A DNA stretch of 64,000 nucleotides from Algimonas porphyrae (GTDB taxonomy: Bacteria > Pseudomonadota > Alphaproteobacteria > Caulobacterales > Maricaulaceae). The translations under genes were made by a program, and so were the position numbers. The notes below the pieces were generated by a model. It had not been told where the DNA came from. It ran no database searches and saw nothing but the letters and a program-made list of their open reading frames with translations. The stretch spans positions 2,420,001-2,484,000 of the forward strand of contig NZ_CP163424.1 of the NCBI RefSeq assembly GCF_041429795.1, in the 5' to 3' direction. Of this stretch, positions 26,124 through 35,264 are shown one piece after another (the stretch's first letter is position 1; each line of letters starts with the position of its first letter).

Positions 26124-27170
26124 CTATTCGGCGGCCTCTATGCCGCGTTTGGCATCGTAGGTTTCGAACTTGTTCCAGACGCCATTGTCGCCGTGCCAGT
26201 CCCCCTCGGTCGCGCCCTTGGAATATTCCGTGGCCCGCGCTTCGAAGAAGTTGGCATGTTCGACTCCGTTGGTGATTTCCGTCAGCCAAGGGAGCGGATG
26301 TTCATCGACGCCGTCATAGATCTTTTCGAGGCCGAGCTGCCCCATGCGCCAATTGGCGATATACCGGATATAGCGTTTGATATCTTCCGCGGTCATGCCT
26401 TCGACGGGACCTTTTTCGAACGCCAGATCGATGAACTTGTCTTCCAGCTTCACCACCGTCTTGCAGCAGTCGGCGATCTTGTCCTTCACCTCTTGCGTCA
26501 GCGCCCCCGTTTCCTTGGCGAATGTGTGGAACAGCTTGATCATGCCTTCGCAATGCAGGCTCTCATCCCGGATCGACCAGGACACGATCTGACCCATGCC
26601 CTTCATCTTGTTCAGGCGCGGGAAGTTCATCAGCATGGCGAAGGACGCAAAAAGCTGCAGCCCTTCTGTAAAGGCTCCGAAGACCGCCATGGATGTCAGA
26701 ATATCCTCGTCCGTCTCGACTCCGAACTGACCCAGATAGTCGTGCTTGGCCGCCATCTCCTCATATTCCATGAACATGGAAAATTCGCTGTCAGGCATGC
26801 CGATGGTTTCCAGCAGCAACGCATAGGCGGCGATGTGGATCGTTTCCATGTTGGAAAATGACGCCAGCATCATCCGGACTTCGACCGGTTTGAACAGCGG
26901 CATATAGTTTTCCATATAATTGCCACCGACTTCGACATCGCTTTGCGTGAAGAAACGGAAAATCTGCGTCAGGAGGTTTTTCTCGTCCGCCGTCAGATTG
27001 GTGGACCAGTCCTTCAGATCCTCGCCCAGCGGCACCTCTTCCGGCATCCAGTGGATCTGCTGCTGACGGCGCCAGAATTCATAGGCCCAAGGATAGCGAA
27101 ACGGCTTATATGTCAGGCTCGGCTCCAGAAGACCCGACCGTGATGTGCTGACTGGTTCAACGATTCCCAT
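26124..27170 (-). CDS. nrdB: Ribonucleotide reductase class Ia, beta subunit
   Basis: NrdB holds the di-iron tyrosyl radical cofactor of aerobic ribonucleotide reductase. The 348-residue product has the metal ligands in FTQSDVEV (Asp), NMETIHIAAYALLLE (Glu, His and the radical Tyr four residues after the His), FTEGLQ (Glu) and RDESLHCEG (Glu, His). The C-terminal tail that contacts the alpha subunit is present. The nrdA gene is not in the window. Two NrdR-like boxes lie upstream (27215-27261). Confidence 0.95.
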   Translation of the reverse strand: MGIVEPVSTSRSGLLEPSLTYKPFRYPWAYEFWRRQQQIHWMPEEVPLGEDLKDWSTNLTADEKNLLTQIFRFFTQSDVEVGGNYMENYMPLFKPVEVRMMLASFSNMETIHIAAYALLLETIGMPDSEFSMFMEYEEMAAKHDYLGQFGVETDEDILTSMAVFGAFTEGLQLFASFAMLMNFPRLNKMKGMGQIVSWSIRDESLHCEGMIKLFHTFAKETGALTQEVKDKIADCCKTVVKLEDKFIDLAFEKGPVEGMTAEDIKRYIRYIANWRMGQLGLEKIYDGVDEHPLPWLTEITNGVEHANFFEARATEYSKGATEGDWHGDNGVWNKFETYDAKRGIEAAE

Positions 27171-27214
27171 GATGACGTCTCTGTCTGTTAGACCGCGACT
27201 TGCCTGTCAGATGA

Positions 27215-27261
27215 CCGCAAGCCATTGTGGTGATGCCCTGGCTACGCACTAGATGTGGTAG
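27215..27261 (-). promoter_or_regulatory. Candidate pair of NrdR boxes upstream of nrdB
   Basis: Two 16-bp elements, CCGCAAGCCATTGTGG (27215) and GCACTAGATGTGGTAG (27246), start exactly 31 bp apart. That is the helical spacing known for paired NrdR sites. The second matches about 11 of 16 positions of the consensus ACACTATATATAGTGT as I recall it; the first matches mainly in the half-sites CCGCAA and TTGTGG. They lie 45-91 bp before the nrdB start. Confidence 0.5.
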
Positions 27262-27449
27262 CCCTCCCTACGCCAAACCCTAAAGCCGCGATTCCATTTG
27301 TCCAATCAAGAGGCATGTTTTGCGCAGTGAATTATGGGGATTGCCCGCAATCATCGGCTAAGTACTTCGCAGCGTTGGACAAATACCGGATCGACACGGA
27401 CCGCAATTAGTCCTTTGACCGTTTCGGGTGCGTCACTATAGCCCCACCA

Positions 27450-29030
27450 ATGCTCCGAAGCGTGGTGACATTCCTCCGACTCTTACGCACGGCCTGGGTG
27501 CTGGTGCGCCATGATGCGCTTGTGCCGAAAGAATATGAGCCGTTCGTGCCGGGGCCAGTGCGATTCGTCGCGGCGATATCCCGGTTTTTCTCCATTCGCG
27601 ACCGCGACGACAATCCGGGCGCGCGTTTCGCCAATGCGCTCGAAAAGCTCGGCCCGGCCTACATCAAGTTCGGACAGATATTGTCCACCCGCGGCGACAT
27701 GTTCGATCCTGTCTTTGCCGAAGGTCTGTCGCGTCTTAAGGACAAGGTGCCGCCCTTCCCCTTGGAAAAGGCCGAAGCCATGCTCGTCGCCGATTGGGGC
27801 GAGCCTTGGCAGAATCGCCTGCTATCGCTGTCCGAACCCGTCGCAGCCGCCTCGGTCGCACAGGTCCACAAGGCCGTGCTGAAACCGACGGACGATCATC
27901 CTGACGGCGAAACCATCGCCATCAAGATCCTGCGGCCCAACATCGTGACGCGGATGACGCGCGACATGAATGTGATCGAACTGGTGGCGAAAATGGCGCA
28001 TGCAGCCGTGCCGGCCATTCGCCGGATGCAGCCCAAAGCCTTCGTCGCCGAAGCGCGGCGCGCCGTGATGCTTGAGCTCGACCTGCGGCTGGAAGCCGCA
28101 GCCGCGTCGGAAATGTCGGACATTGCCGAGGCCACAGGCCTGTTCCGGGTTCCTTCCATTCACTGGGAACTGGTGGACAAGAACGTCATGGCGACGGAGT
28201 GGATCGAGGGCACGGCCTTTTCGTCACCCGATATTCTGGAGCTGCCGATTGAGGAGCGCCGCGCCCTCGCGACCGCCGTCATTCAGAGCTTTCTGGCCTC
28301 GACGTTCACATACGGCATCTTTCATGCAGACATGCATGAGGGCAATCTCTTCCGCGGCCCGGACGGCGATCTCGTTCTGCTCGATTTCGGCATTCTGGGG
28401 CGGCTGGGTGACGAAGAAATTCGCTTCGAGATCGACACGCTCTACGGATTTCTCCAGCGCGACTATTACAAGATCGCCCAGGTCCATTTCGACATCGGTT
28501 ACGTCCCACCCAATCACAGCGTCGACGAATTCGCGACCGCTTTGCGGGCTGTCGGCGAGCCGATTTTCGGCAAGAACGCCGAAGACGTCTCCATGTCCAA
28601 GGTCCTGCTGCAGCTCCTCGAAATCACCGAAATGTTCGACATGCCGCTTCAACCGCAGCTCATTCTGCTGCAAAAGACCATGATGCAGGCCGAAGGCGTG
28701 GCGCGACGCCTCGATCCGCATTTCGATATGTGGGAAGCCTCGCGCCCCATCGTGGAAGACGCCGTCCGCGCCGAACTCGGCCCCGAACGCTATATCAACG
28801 ACCTGCTCGACGGGCTCGACCGGACCCGCAAGACACTGAACCGCCTGCCGGAAGCGACAGAAAATATCGCCAAACTGGCGCAAGCCTGGGCCGACGGGGA
28901 CATCGATTTGTCAACTGTACCGTCGCGATCAGCAGAACAGCGACGAGTCAGTCCCTTTCGGCCTGTCGCCTATGCCGCTTTCGGAGCAGCCATGGCGCTT
29001 GGCGGGGCCTGGGTAGCGGCCCAGCTTTAG
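27450..29030 (+). CDS. ubiB: Ubiquinone biosynthesis protein UbiB (ABC1 atypical kinase)
   Basis: A 526-residue ABC1/ADCK-like kinase that supports ubiquinone assembly. The family marker KFGQILSTR (KxGQ) is present, followed by the alanine-rich loop (AAASVAQVHKA), the lysine region ETIAIKILRP, the catalytic loop FHADMHEGNLF and the metal-binding LVLLDFGILG. The C-terminus ends in a single hydrophobic helix (FRPVAYAAFGAAMALGGAWV) for membrane association. It is followed after 18 bp by coaBC. Confidence 0.94.
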   Translation: MLRSVVTFLRLLRTAWVLVRHDALVPKEYEPFVPGPVRFVAAISRFFSIRDRDDNPGARFANALEKLGPAYIKFGQILSTRGDMFDPVFAEGLSRLKDKVPPFPLEKAEAMLVADWGEPWQNRLLSLSEPVAAASVAQVHKAVLKPTDDHPDGETIAIKILRPNIVTRMTRDMNVIELVAKMAHAAVPAIRRMQPKAFVAEARRAVMLELDLRLEAAAASEMSDIAEATGLFRVPSIHWELVDKNVMATEWIEGTAFSSPDILELPIEERRALATAVIQSFLASTFTYGIFHADMHEGNLFRGPDGDLVLLDFGILGRLGDEEIRFEIDTLYGFLQRDYYKIAQVHFDIGYVPPNHSVDEFATALRAVGEPIFGKNAEDVSMSKVLLQLLEITEMFDMPLQPQLILLQKTMMQAEGVARRLDPHFDMWEASRPIVEDAVRAELGPERYINDLLDGLDRTRKTLNRLPEATENIAKLAQAWADGDIDLSTVPSRSAEQRRVSPFRPVAYAAFGAAMALGGAWVAAQL

Positions 29031-29048
29031 GCGCGCTAGGCTCCTCGC

Positions 29049-30266
29049 ATGAACAAACATGTCCTTCTTATCATCGGTGGCGGCATTGCGGCCTACAAGT
29101 CGCTCCTGCTGATCCGCGAACTGGCGCGGCGGGGTGTGTCGACGCGCGTGATCCTGACCAAGGGTGGCACGCAGTTTGTCACGCCGCTATCGGCGCAGGC
29201 ATTGTCCGGAGAGACTGTACTGACGGATTTGTGGGATCTGACCGCCGAGTCGGAGATGGGCCATATCGAATTGTCGCGCAGCGCTGATCTGATCGTTGTC
29301 GCGCCCGCTACAGCCAATCTGATGGCGCAGGCCGCGCAGGGCGTCGCTGCCGATTTGGCGACCACGACATTGCTCGCGACCGATACGCGCGTCCTCTACG
29401 CCCCCGCCATGAATGTGCGCATGTATGAGGCCACCGCAACCCAGGCCAACATTGCGACCTTGCGCGACCGCGGCGCGCTATTCGTCGGCCCCGATGCCGG
29501 CGAGATGGCCTGTGGGGAATTTGGCGATGGCCGGATGGCCGAGCCCGATGCGATAGCCGACAGCGTCATGTCGGCCCTGCAGGGCGATATGAGTCTGGAC
29601 GGTTTGAGCGCGCCTAAACCGCTGGCGGGTCGCCGGGCCGTTGTCACGGCTGGTCCAACGCGCGAGCCGATCGATCCCGTGCGCTATCTCTCCAACCATT
29701 CTTCGGGGCGACAAGGCTACGCTGTCGCGCAGGCGCTGGCGGATCTGGGAGCGGATGTCGAGCTGGTGAGCGGACCGACCGCAATCCCTCTGCCGCATGG
29801 CACGCGAAACAGTCCGGTCGAAACCGCCGAGGAGATGTTCTCAGCTGTGAAGCGCGCCTTACCAGCCGACATTTTCGTCTCCGTCGCTGCCGTCGCCGAC
29901 TGGCGGCCCGCCACGCGGACGGAGCGGAAGACGAAAAAGCCGGTCGACGGCCCTGCGCCCTTACAGCTTGTTGAAAATCCAGACATACTGCGTTCAGTTT
30001 GCCTGAGCGATAAGCGCCCTGAACTGGTCGTGGGATTCGCGGCTGAAACGCATGACGTCCTGGAACTGGCGCGCGCCAAACGCGTTCGCAAAGGCTGTGA
30101 CTGGATCGTCGCCAATGATGTGTCCGGCGACGTTATGGGCGGTCAGGAGAATATGATGATCATTGTGACCGAGACGGATGAAATCCATCTCCCGCGTCAA
30201 TCCAAAACGGCGGCAGCGCGCGCGCTGGCGCGTCGTATTGCCAGCCATTTCGGAGGCCCGTCATGA
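29049..30266 (+). CDS. coaBC: Bifunctional phosphopantothenoylcysteine decarboxylase/ligase CoaBC
   Basis: CoaBC catalyses two steps of coenzyme A synthesis: joining cysteine to phosphopantothenate (CoaB, C-terminal half) and decarboxylating the product (CoaC, N-terminal half). The 405-residue chain shows the flavin-binding HFCD domain (IGGGIAAYKSLLLIRELARR, APAMNVRMYE, MACGEFGDGRMAEPD) and the CoaB domain (VTAGPTREPIDPVRYLSNHS, VAAVADWRP, then the lysine-containing ERKTKKP). The cysteine in MACGEFGDG is the catalytic one of CoaC. It lies between ubiB and a small secreted protein with an ATGA overlap. Confidence 0.95.
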   Translation: MNKHVLLIIGGGIAAYKSLLLIRELARRGVSTRVILTKGGTQFVTPLSAQALSGETVLTDLWDLTAESEMGHIELSRSADLIVVAPATANLMAQAAQGVAADLATTTLLATDTRVLYAPAMNVRMYEATATQANIATLRDRGALFVGPDAGEMACGEFGDGRMAEPDAIADSVMSALQGDMSLDGLSAPKPLAGRRAVVTAGPTREPIDPVRYLSNHSSGRQGYAVAQALADLGADVELVSGPTAIPLPHGTRNSPVETAEEMFSAVKRALPADIFVSVAAVADWRPATRTERKTKKPVDGPAPLQLVENPDILRSVCLSDKRPELVVGFAAETHDVLELARAKRVRKGCDWIVANDVSGDVMGGQENMMIIVTETDEIHLPRQSKTAAARALARRIASHFGGPS

Positions 30267-30742
30267 AAGCCCTGCTGGCCGCTACAATCTGCCTGCTGTC
30301 GCCAGCCGCGGCGTGGGCTGCGGACTATGACAGCTGTGAACTGGTCATCATGCAGTTCATTCCGGATGAAGATGGTGGAGGCGCGGACATCGCCTCCTTC
30401 CGTCCGGCCGAAGAGTTTCTCGCCAGCGTCCGGGACATATCTCAAGAGCCGATGCTCACGATCGGCGATCATCCCATTCGCGCCATCATGTGCGTGCGCA
30501 ACGATCTCGTCCCGACGGAAGACGATTATCCCGTCCTGGCGACCGGGGTTATGATGGCTCTGTCACAGGATTTCGACAGCAGCGATTCCGATAGCCTGAC
30601 GGTCGTCTATCAGGACGGCACCTTCCGCCATACTTACAGCTCCGCCTACCCGATGAGTGACGAATTCAAACAGGCGATCGAGACCCGTCTGGCTGATTTC
30701 TCTGCTCGGGATCACGGTCTGGACGATCAAGCCACGCAATAG
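30263..30742 (+). CDS. Small exported protein of unknown function
   Basis: A 159-residue protein I do not recognise. It has a clean signal peptide (KALLAATICLLSPAAAWA) and a mature chain with two cysteines (DSCELV and IMCVRN) that could form a disulfide. The chain is acidic, with an EDGGGAD stretch and a DSSDSDS run. The ATG overlaps the coaBC stop, so it is probably in the ubiB-coaBC operon and may be translationally coupled, yet its export makes a role in coenzyme A synthesis unlikely. Confidence 0.8.
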   Translation: MKALLAATICLLSPAAAWAADYDSCELVIMQFIPDEDGGGADIASFRPAEEFLASVRDISQEPMLTIGDHPIRAIMCVRNDLVPTEDDYPVLATGVMMALSQDFDSSDSDSLTVVYQDGTFRHTYSSAYPMSDEFKQAIETRLADFSARDHGLDDQATQ

Positions 30743-30800
30743 CGCGCAGGACATCAGAAAATGCTAGGTGAAACCTTGGAAAAGCCGTAGCGGGTCGCGC

Positions 30801-31253
30801 ATGAAAACAGTCGCGATCGAAATCAAACGCCTGCCCCATATGGATGGGATCGACCTGCCGCATTTCGAAACCGAACAGGCTGCTGGCGCGGACCTTCGCG
30901 CCGCCATTACGGATAACATCATTCTGGCCCCCGGTGAACGCAAACTGATCCCGACAGGCTTTTGCATGGCCTTGCCGGCGGGTTACGAAGCGCAGGTACG
31001 ACCCCGTTCGGGCCTGGCCTTGAAACATGGCATCACCGTTTTGAATTCTCCCGGCACCATCGATGCCGATTATCGCGGAGAAGTCGGCGTGCTGCTGATC
31101 AATCATGGCGACCGCGATTTCACCGTGTCGCGCGGAGACCGCTTTGCGCAAATGGTCATCGCCCCCGTCACCCAGGGGAAATTTCAGTCGGTCGAGATCT
31201 TGGACGACACGGTACGCGGATCCGGCGGTTACGGCTCAACAGGAACAGGATGA
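30801..31253 (+). CDS. dut: Deoxyuridine 5'-triphosphate nucleotidohydrolase
   Basis: dUTPase converts dUTP to dUMP, keeping uracil out of DNA. The 150-residue chain is of normal length and has the five trimeric dUTPase motifs: GADLRAAI, PRSGLALKHG, GTIDADYRGE, RGDRFAQMV and the glycine-rich C-terminal GSGGYGSTGTG. The ATG at 30801 gives a length typical of the family; an in-frame GTG at 30768 would add 11 unlikely residues. The stop codon overlaps the start of the HWE kinase (ATGA). Confidence 0.95.
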   Translation: MKTVAIEIKRLPHMDGIDLPHFETEQAAGADLRAAITDNIILAPGERKLIPTGFCMALPAGYEAQVRPRSGLALKHGITVLNSPGTIDADYRGEVGVLLINHGDRDFTVSRGDRFAQMVIAPVTQGKFQSVEILDDTVRGSGGYGSTGTG

Positions 31254-32215
31254 GCCTCTCACCTCGCGATACGCGCCTGTTCGATGACTGGTCCCTGCCC
31301 GTCATGATGCTCGACCGCGATTTGCGGTTCATCTATGCGAACAAGGCCTATCTTGACGCTGTTCACAAATTGCCCGGCGAATTGGACGGCCAGCATGTAT
31401 TCGACGCCTTTCCCGAAAGCGAAGACAGGGTTGTCTCCGTAAAACGTAAGATGCTGGCGGCGCTGGACGGCGAAACGACCGTGCTGGAGGCCCAACCCTT
31501 CCACATCGAACAGGAGGATGGCGAAGTCATCGAATCCGTCTGGCAGGCGACGCAGGATCCGTTGCGAGATGACGAAGGCAACATTATCGGACTGATTCAG
31601 CGCGCCCGGGACATTACGCAGCAATATCAGCTCGAACAGCGCAACCTCGCCATCGGGCATGAGCTATCCCACCGCGTGAAAAACGTCATGGCCGTGGTCA
31701 GTTCAGTGGCCCGCATCACCGGTCGAAACGCGACAAATGTGCAGAGCTTCGTCAAAAGCTTTACCGCCCGAATTAACGCGATGAGCCGGACCAATGATCT
31801 GCTGGCTCGCGGAAACTGGAGCGGGCTGGATGTGGCCGCGATCTTCGAAGACGAACTGTCGCCTTTTTCGGAAGCTGAAGCCGACGCCTTTGCCCTGACC
31901 GGTCCGCGTGTCCGTCTGTCGATCGATTCGACGAAGGATTTGTCCATGGTGTGTCACGAACTGGCGACCAATGCCGTCAAATATGGCTGTCTGGGTAAGC
32001 CAGGGGGCCATCTGAGTGTGAGCTGGCGGCGCAAGGGCGACCGGCTGACCATTGAATGGCGCGAAACATGCCCGCATGAGATCGGAGCCGTCGGCGAAAC
32101 AGGATTTGGCACACGCCTGTTTGACATGTTGCCCCATGTCACTGTGGAGCGGGACTTTACACCAAACGGTTTGCACCTCACCATCCGCATGGAAGGCGAG
32201 ACCGTCTTCGGATAA
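31250..32215 (+). CDS. PAS-domain HWE-family sensor histidine kinase
   Basis: A 321-residue soluble kinase. Residues about 8-125 form a PAS sensor (DDWSLPVMMLDRDLRFIYAN, ending in IQRARDITQQYQ). The phospho-acceptor helix is HELSHRVKNVMAVV with His141, the HWE/HisKA_2 type. The ATPase domain has the N box HELATNAVKYG, the WxE motif as EWRE and GFGTRLFDML as its glycine-rich box. HWE kinases are frequent in alphaproteobacteria and often control the general stress response or light signalling. No response regulator lies next to it, so it is an orphan. Translation is coupled to dut. Confidence 0.9.
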   Translation: MSLSPRDTRLFDDWSLPVMMLDRDLRFIYANKAYLDAVHKLPGELDGQHVFDAFPESEDRVVSVKRKMLAALDGETTVLEAQPFHIEQEDGEVIESVWQATQDPLRDDEGNIIGLIQRARDITQQYQLEQRNLAIGHELSHRVKNVMAVVSSVARITGRNATNVQSFVKSFTARINAMSRTNDLLARGNWSGLDVAAIFEDELSPFSEAEADAFALTGPRVRLSIDSTKDLSMVCHELATNAVKYGCLGKPGGHLSVSWRRKGDRLTIEWRETCPHEIGAVGETGFGTRLFDMLPHVTVERDFTPNGLHLTIRMEGETVFG

Positions 32216-32247
32216 GCGACCCTAGCCACCCTTTGATGAGAGATCTC

Positions 32248-33195
32248 ATGCGCGCCCACGGCCAGATTTACGACAGCATACTCGACACGATGGGCGGAAC
32301 CCCGTTGGTACGCCTGCCGCGTATCACGGACGGTGTTCCGGCTGATCTTTGCTACAAGCTGGAATTCTTCAACCCTTGCGCGTCGGTCAAGGACCGGATC
32401 GGGATTGCCATGCTGCGCGAATTGGTAAGCAACGGCACATTGAAACCGGGCGGCACGATCGTCGAGCCGACTTCCGGCAATACCGGCATCGGGGTAGCCT
32501 TCGCCGCTGCGGCCATGGGCTATAAGGCCATCCTCGTCATGCCCGAAAGCATGAGTATCGAACGCCGGAAAATGATGGCGATCCTGGGCGCGGAGCTCGT
32601 TCTCACGCCCGCGGCGGGCGGCATTCCCGGAGCCATGGAAAAGGCCGAACAGATCATTGCAGAAACGCCCGGAGCTGTCCGCGCGGGTCAGTTCGACAAT
32701 CCGGCCAACCCGGCAATCCATTATGCAACCACGGGTCCAGAAATCTGGCAGGACTGCGCCGGTCAGGTCGATGCGATCATCGCCGGGGTCGGCACTGGCG
32801 GAACCCTGTCCGGGGCAGGCAAATATCTGAAGGAACAGAATCCTGACTGCCGGATCATCGCTGTCGAACCTGTTGAGAGCCCGGTCATTTCCGGCGGCGA
32901 CAAAGGTCCGCATAAAATTCAGGGTATTGGGGCCGGCTTCATTCCGGACAATCTGGATACGAATCTGGTCGACGAGACTGTCACGATCAATTCCGACACG
33001 GCTTTCGGCACGGCCCGGCACGTCGCCGCAGAAGACGGCGTCCCTGTCGGCATCAGCTCCGGTGCCGCGATTGCCGCCAGCTTGCTGGTCGGCGCGAGAC
33101 CTGACATGCGCGGCAAACGGATCGTGACGATCATCCCCAGCTTTGCCGAACGTTACCTCTCCACGCCGCTCTTCGATGCCAGTACGGGCGCGTAG
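32248..33195 (+). CDS. cysK: Cysteine synthase A (O-acetylserine sulfhydrylase)
   Basis: A PLP-dependent enzyme that makes cysteine from O-acetylserine and sulfide. The 315-residue chain shows the PLP-lysine motif NPCASVKDRIG, the substrate-binding EPTSGNTGIGVAFAA, the phosphate loop GVGTGGTLSGAGKY and the C-terminal GISSGAAIAA. The GAGAGA ribosome-site-like stretch favours ATG 32248 over ATG 32236. The gene sits before a MoeB/ThiF-type sulfur-transfer activator, a possible functional link in sulfur metabolism. Confidence 0.94.
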   Translation: MRAHGQIYDSILDTMGGTPLVRLPRITDGVPADLCYKLEFFNPCASVKDRIGIAMLRELVSNGTLKPGGTIVEPTSGNTGIGVAFAAAAMGYKAILVMPESMSIERRKMMAILGAELVLTPAAGGIPGAMEKAEQIIAETPGAVRAGQFDNPANPAIHYATTGPEIWQDCAGQVDAIIAGVGTGGTLSGAGKYLKEQNPDCRIIAVEPVESPVISGGDKGPHKIQGIGAGFIPDNLDTNLVDETVTINSDTAFGTARHVAAEDGVPVGISSGAAIAASLLVGARPDMRGKRIVTIIPSFAERYLSTPLFDASTGA

Positions 33196-33215
33196 ATCGC
33201 CCCCAACATGAGACG

Positions 33216-33953
33216 ATGACGCCCGAACAGGTCGAACGATACGCCCGACATCTCGTTCTGCGTGAGATCGGCGGCAGCGGGCAGAACGCGCTGCGCACTG
33301 CGCGCATCGCCATCGTTGGTGCAGGGGGCCTTGGTGGTCCAGCCGGGCTTTATCTGGCCGCCGCAGGGGTTGGACAGATCACAATGATCGACGATGATGC
33401 GGTCAGCCTGTCCAATTTGCAGCGACAAATCCAGTTCGACACCGACATGGTGGGACACAGTAAGGTCGCCCGGTTTGCCGAACGTCTCAAGGCGTTAAAT
33501 CCCGACGTTCGCGTCGACCCCGTCTCGACACACCTTGACGCGGACAATGCGCAGGCATGCCTTGCCGAACACGATCTGATTCTGGATGGGACGGATCGTT
33601 TCGCGACCCGGTTCACCATCAACGCCGCCGCTCACACGCTCGAAACCGCTTTGATCTCAGGCGCCGTAGGTCGCTTCGACGCGCAAGTCGGACTGTTTGC
33701 ACGTCCCGGACCTTGCTATCGCTGCCTTGTTCCTGAGCTTCCGCCACAGGAGGAGACATGCGACGAAGTCGGCGTGGTCGGCGCCCTGACCGGGATCGCC
33801 GGGTCGATGATGGCGATAGAAGCGATCAAGTGGATCACAGGTGCGGGCCAGACGTTGGCCGGGCGATTGTGGATCTATGACGGCCTTACGGCGCAGAGCC
33901 GCACGGTCGATCTGCCGCGCGATCCGGACTGCCCAACCTGCGGAGCAGGCTAA
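33216..33953 (+). CDS. HesA/MoeB/ThiF family adenylyltransferase
   Basis: A 245-residue E1-like enzyme that adenylates the C-terminus of a ubiquitin-like sulfur carrier (MoaD or ThiS type). It has the nucleotide-binding loop VGAGGLGGPAGLYLAAAGVG, the metal-binding D residues in MIDDDAVSLSNLQRQIQF, the GTDRFATR crossover segment and two CxxC zinc motifs (CYRC and CPTC). The catalytic cysteine region contains EETCDEVGVVG. It cannot be told from sequence alone whether it serves molybdopterin, thiamine or another pathway. It overlaps the convergent GAF gene by 4 bp. Confidence 0.9.
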   Translation: MTPEQVERYARHLVLREIGGSGQNALRTARIAIVGAGGLGGPAGLYLAAAGVGQITMIDDDAVSLSNLQRQIQFDTDMVGHSKVARFAERLKALNPDVRVDPVSTHLDADNAQACLAEHDLILDGTDRFATRFTINAAAHTLETALISGAVGRFDAQVGLFARPGPCYRCLVPELPPQEETCDEVGVVGALTGIAGSMMAIEAIKWITGAGQTLAGRLWIYDGLTAQSRTVDLPRDPDCPTCGAG

Positions 33954-34441
33954 GCCGCAATCATCGCGGCAATGCGTTCCAGCGCCTCGGCGTCATGCTG
34001 ATCGAAGCTGCTTTTTCGCGTACTGTCCACATCCAGAACGGCGATTAGCCGATCGCCATCGAAGACGGGCACGACGATTTCGGATTCGGTCGCCGCATCG
34101 CAGGCAATATGGCCCGGAAAGGCGTGAACATCGGCCACGATCTGGGTCTTGCGCTCCGCCGCAGCCGTGCCGCAGACACCGCGACCGAAGGGGATCCGCA
34201 AACATCCCAATGTGCCTTGATAGGGTCCGACGACAAGCTCATCCGGCTTGTCCTCATCAACCATGTAAAACCCCGTCCAGTAATAATCTTCGAACGCTTC
34301 GCTGAGCAGGCAGGCTACCGTCGCCAGCCGCGCGATCCGATTTGGTTCGCCGTCCAGCACACCGCCAATCTGAAGTTCAACATCGCTATAGTCTCGCATG
34401 GGCCGCGCGTAGGCGGCGCGGCGCTTCCGATCAAGTTTCAT
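33950..34441 (-). CDS. msrC: GAF-domain free methionine-(R)-sulfoxide reductase
   Basis: A single GAF domain of the fRMsr family, which reduces free methionine-R-sulfoxide. The two functional cysteines are in QGTLGCLRIPFGRGVCGTAA, and the third lies in AFPGHIACDAATESEIVVPV. The product from ATG 34441 has 163 residues; a start at ATG 34399 gives a chain closer to the family N-terminus and remains possible. Neither has a strong ribosome site. The gene converges on the MoeB/ThiF gene and is divergent from the PagL-like gene. Confidence 0.9.
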   Translation of the reverse strand: MKLDRKRRAAYARPMRDYSDVELQIGGVLDGEPNRIARLATVACLLSEAFEDYYWTGFYMVDEDKPDELVVGPYQGTLGCLRIPFGRGVCGTAAAERKTQIVADVHAFPGHIACDAATESEIVVPVFDGDRLIAVLDVDSTRKSSFDQHDAEALERIAAMIAA

Positions 34442-34518
34442 TCTGTAAAGACGCTGCGTCAGTTGACCCGACCCCGGTTTCAGGTCAAATCGCAATAAAA
34501 GCTGGAGACCCCTACATC

Positions 34519-35181
34519 ATGAAACATTTGCTCCTATCAGCGGCGATCGTCTTGGGCCTGAGCGTGCCCGCCTCTGCGCAGATCGCCGAACTGCGCGCCG
34601 GGGTCACCGAACATGACGTTCAGATTTTCGGACTCGGTTCTGACAAGGGCAAGGAAAATAGCGCAGCGATCCACGCAGAAATCCTGTTCGAGGAGCCGGA
34701 ATTTCTGAAGCGTTTTCTCTCGCCACAGCCCTGGGTGGGCGGTACGCTCAATCTAGGCGGGCGCACCAGCTATGGCGGCGCAGGCTTCCTGTTCCGTCAG
34801 ACATTCGGTGAACGGTTTTACGGCGACTGGTCGACGGGTCTTGTCATTCATGACGGGGTTCTGGAAACTGACCTGCCCCCCCTTTTTACCGATCCCAATT
34901 TTCCACTTCAGACCCTGCTGACCAACCCGTCAGCGCTGACACCTGATCAGCTGCGACGTGCACAGGTCGAAAATGCCGAGTATGCGTTCCGGCTCGACAA
35001 TGAGATCGAGTTTGGCAGCCGCGTCCTGTTTCGCAATGCCTTTGCCCTTGGCGTGCGGTTTAATGACACTTGGGCAGGCGAAGCATTCGTCGAGCATCTG
35101 TCGCACGGCAAGATCCTGTCCAGCGGGCCGAATGAAGGGCTCGACGCTTACGGTTTCCGTCTCGCCTATCGCTTCGACTAG
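34519..35181 (+). CDS. PagL-like acyloxyacyl hydrolase (lipid A 3-O-deacylase family)
   Basis: A 220-residue outer-membrane protein with a signal peptide (LLLSAAIVLGLSVPASAQ) and a beta-barrel pattern ending in FRLAYRFD. The region FVEHLSHGKI resembles the PagL active-site segment, in which a histidine two residues before a serine, and a glutamate, form the triad; family members usually read HxSN. Here HLSH replaces it, so catalytic activity is uncertain. PagL trims the 3-O acyl chain of lipid A. GGAG lies 11 nt before the ATG. Confidence 0.75.
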   Translation: MKHLLLSAAIVLGLSVPASAQIAELRAGVTEHDVQIFGLGSDKGKENSAAIHAEILFEEPEFLKRFLSPQPWVGGTLNLGGRTSYGGAGFLFRQTFGERFYGDWSTGLVIHDGVLETDLPPLFTDPNFPLQTLLTNPSALTPDQLRRAQVENAEYAFRLDNEIEFGSRVLFRNAFALGVRFNDTWAGEAFVEHLSHGKILSSGPNEGLDAYGFRLAYRFD

Positions 35182-35264
35182 CGCTTATCCCCTCGCCTTG
35201 AGGGCAGCGTTCCGCTAAGCCGCGCCGGGCTTCTGGCATTGCCGCACGCGCGAAGGATTTTGAC

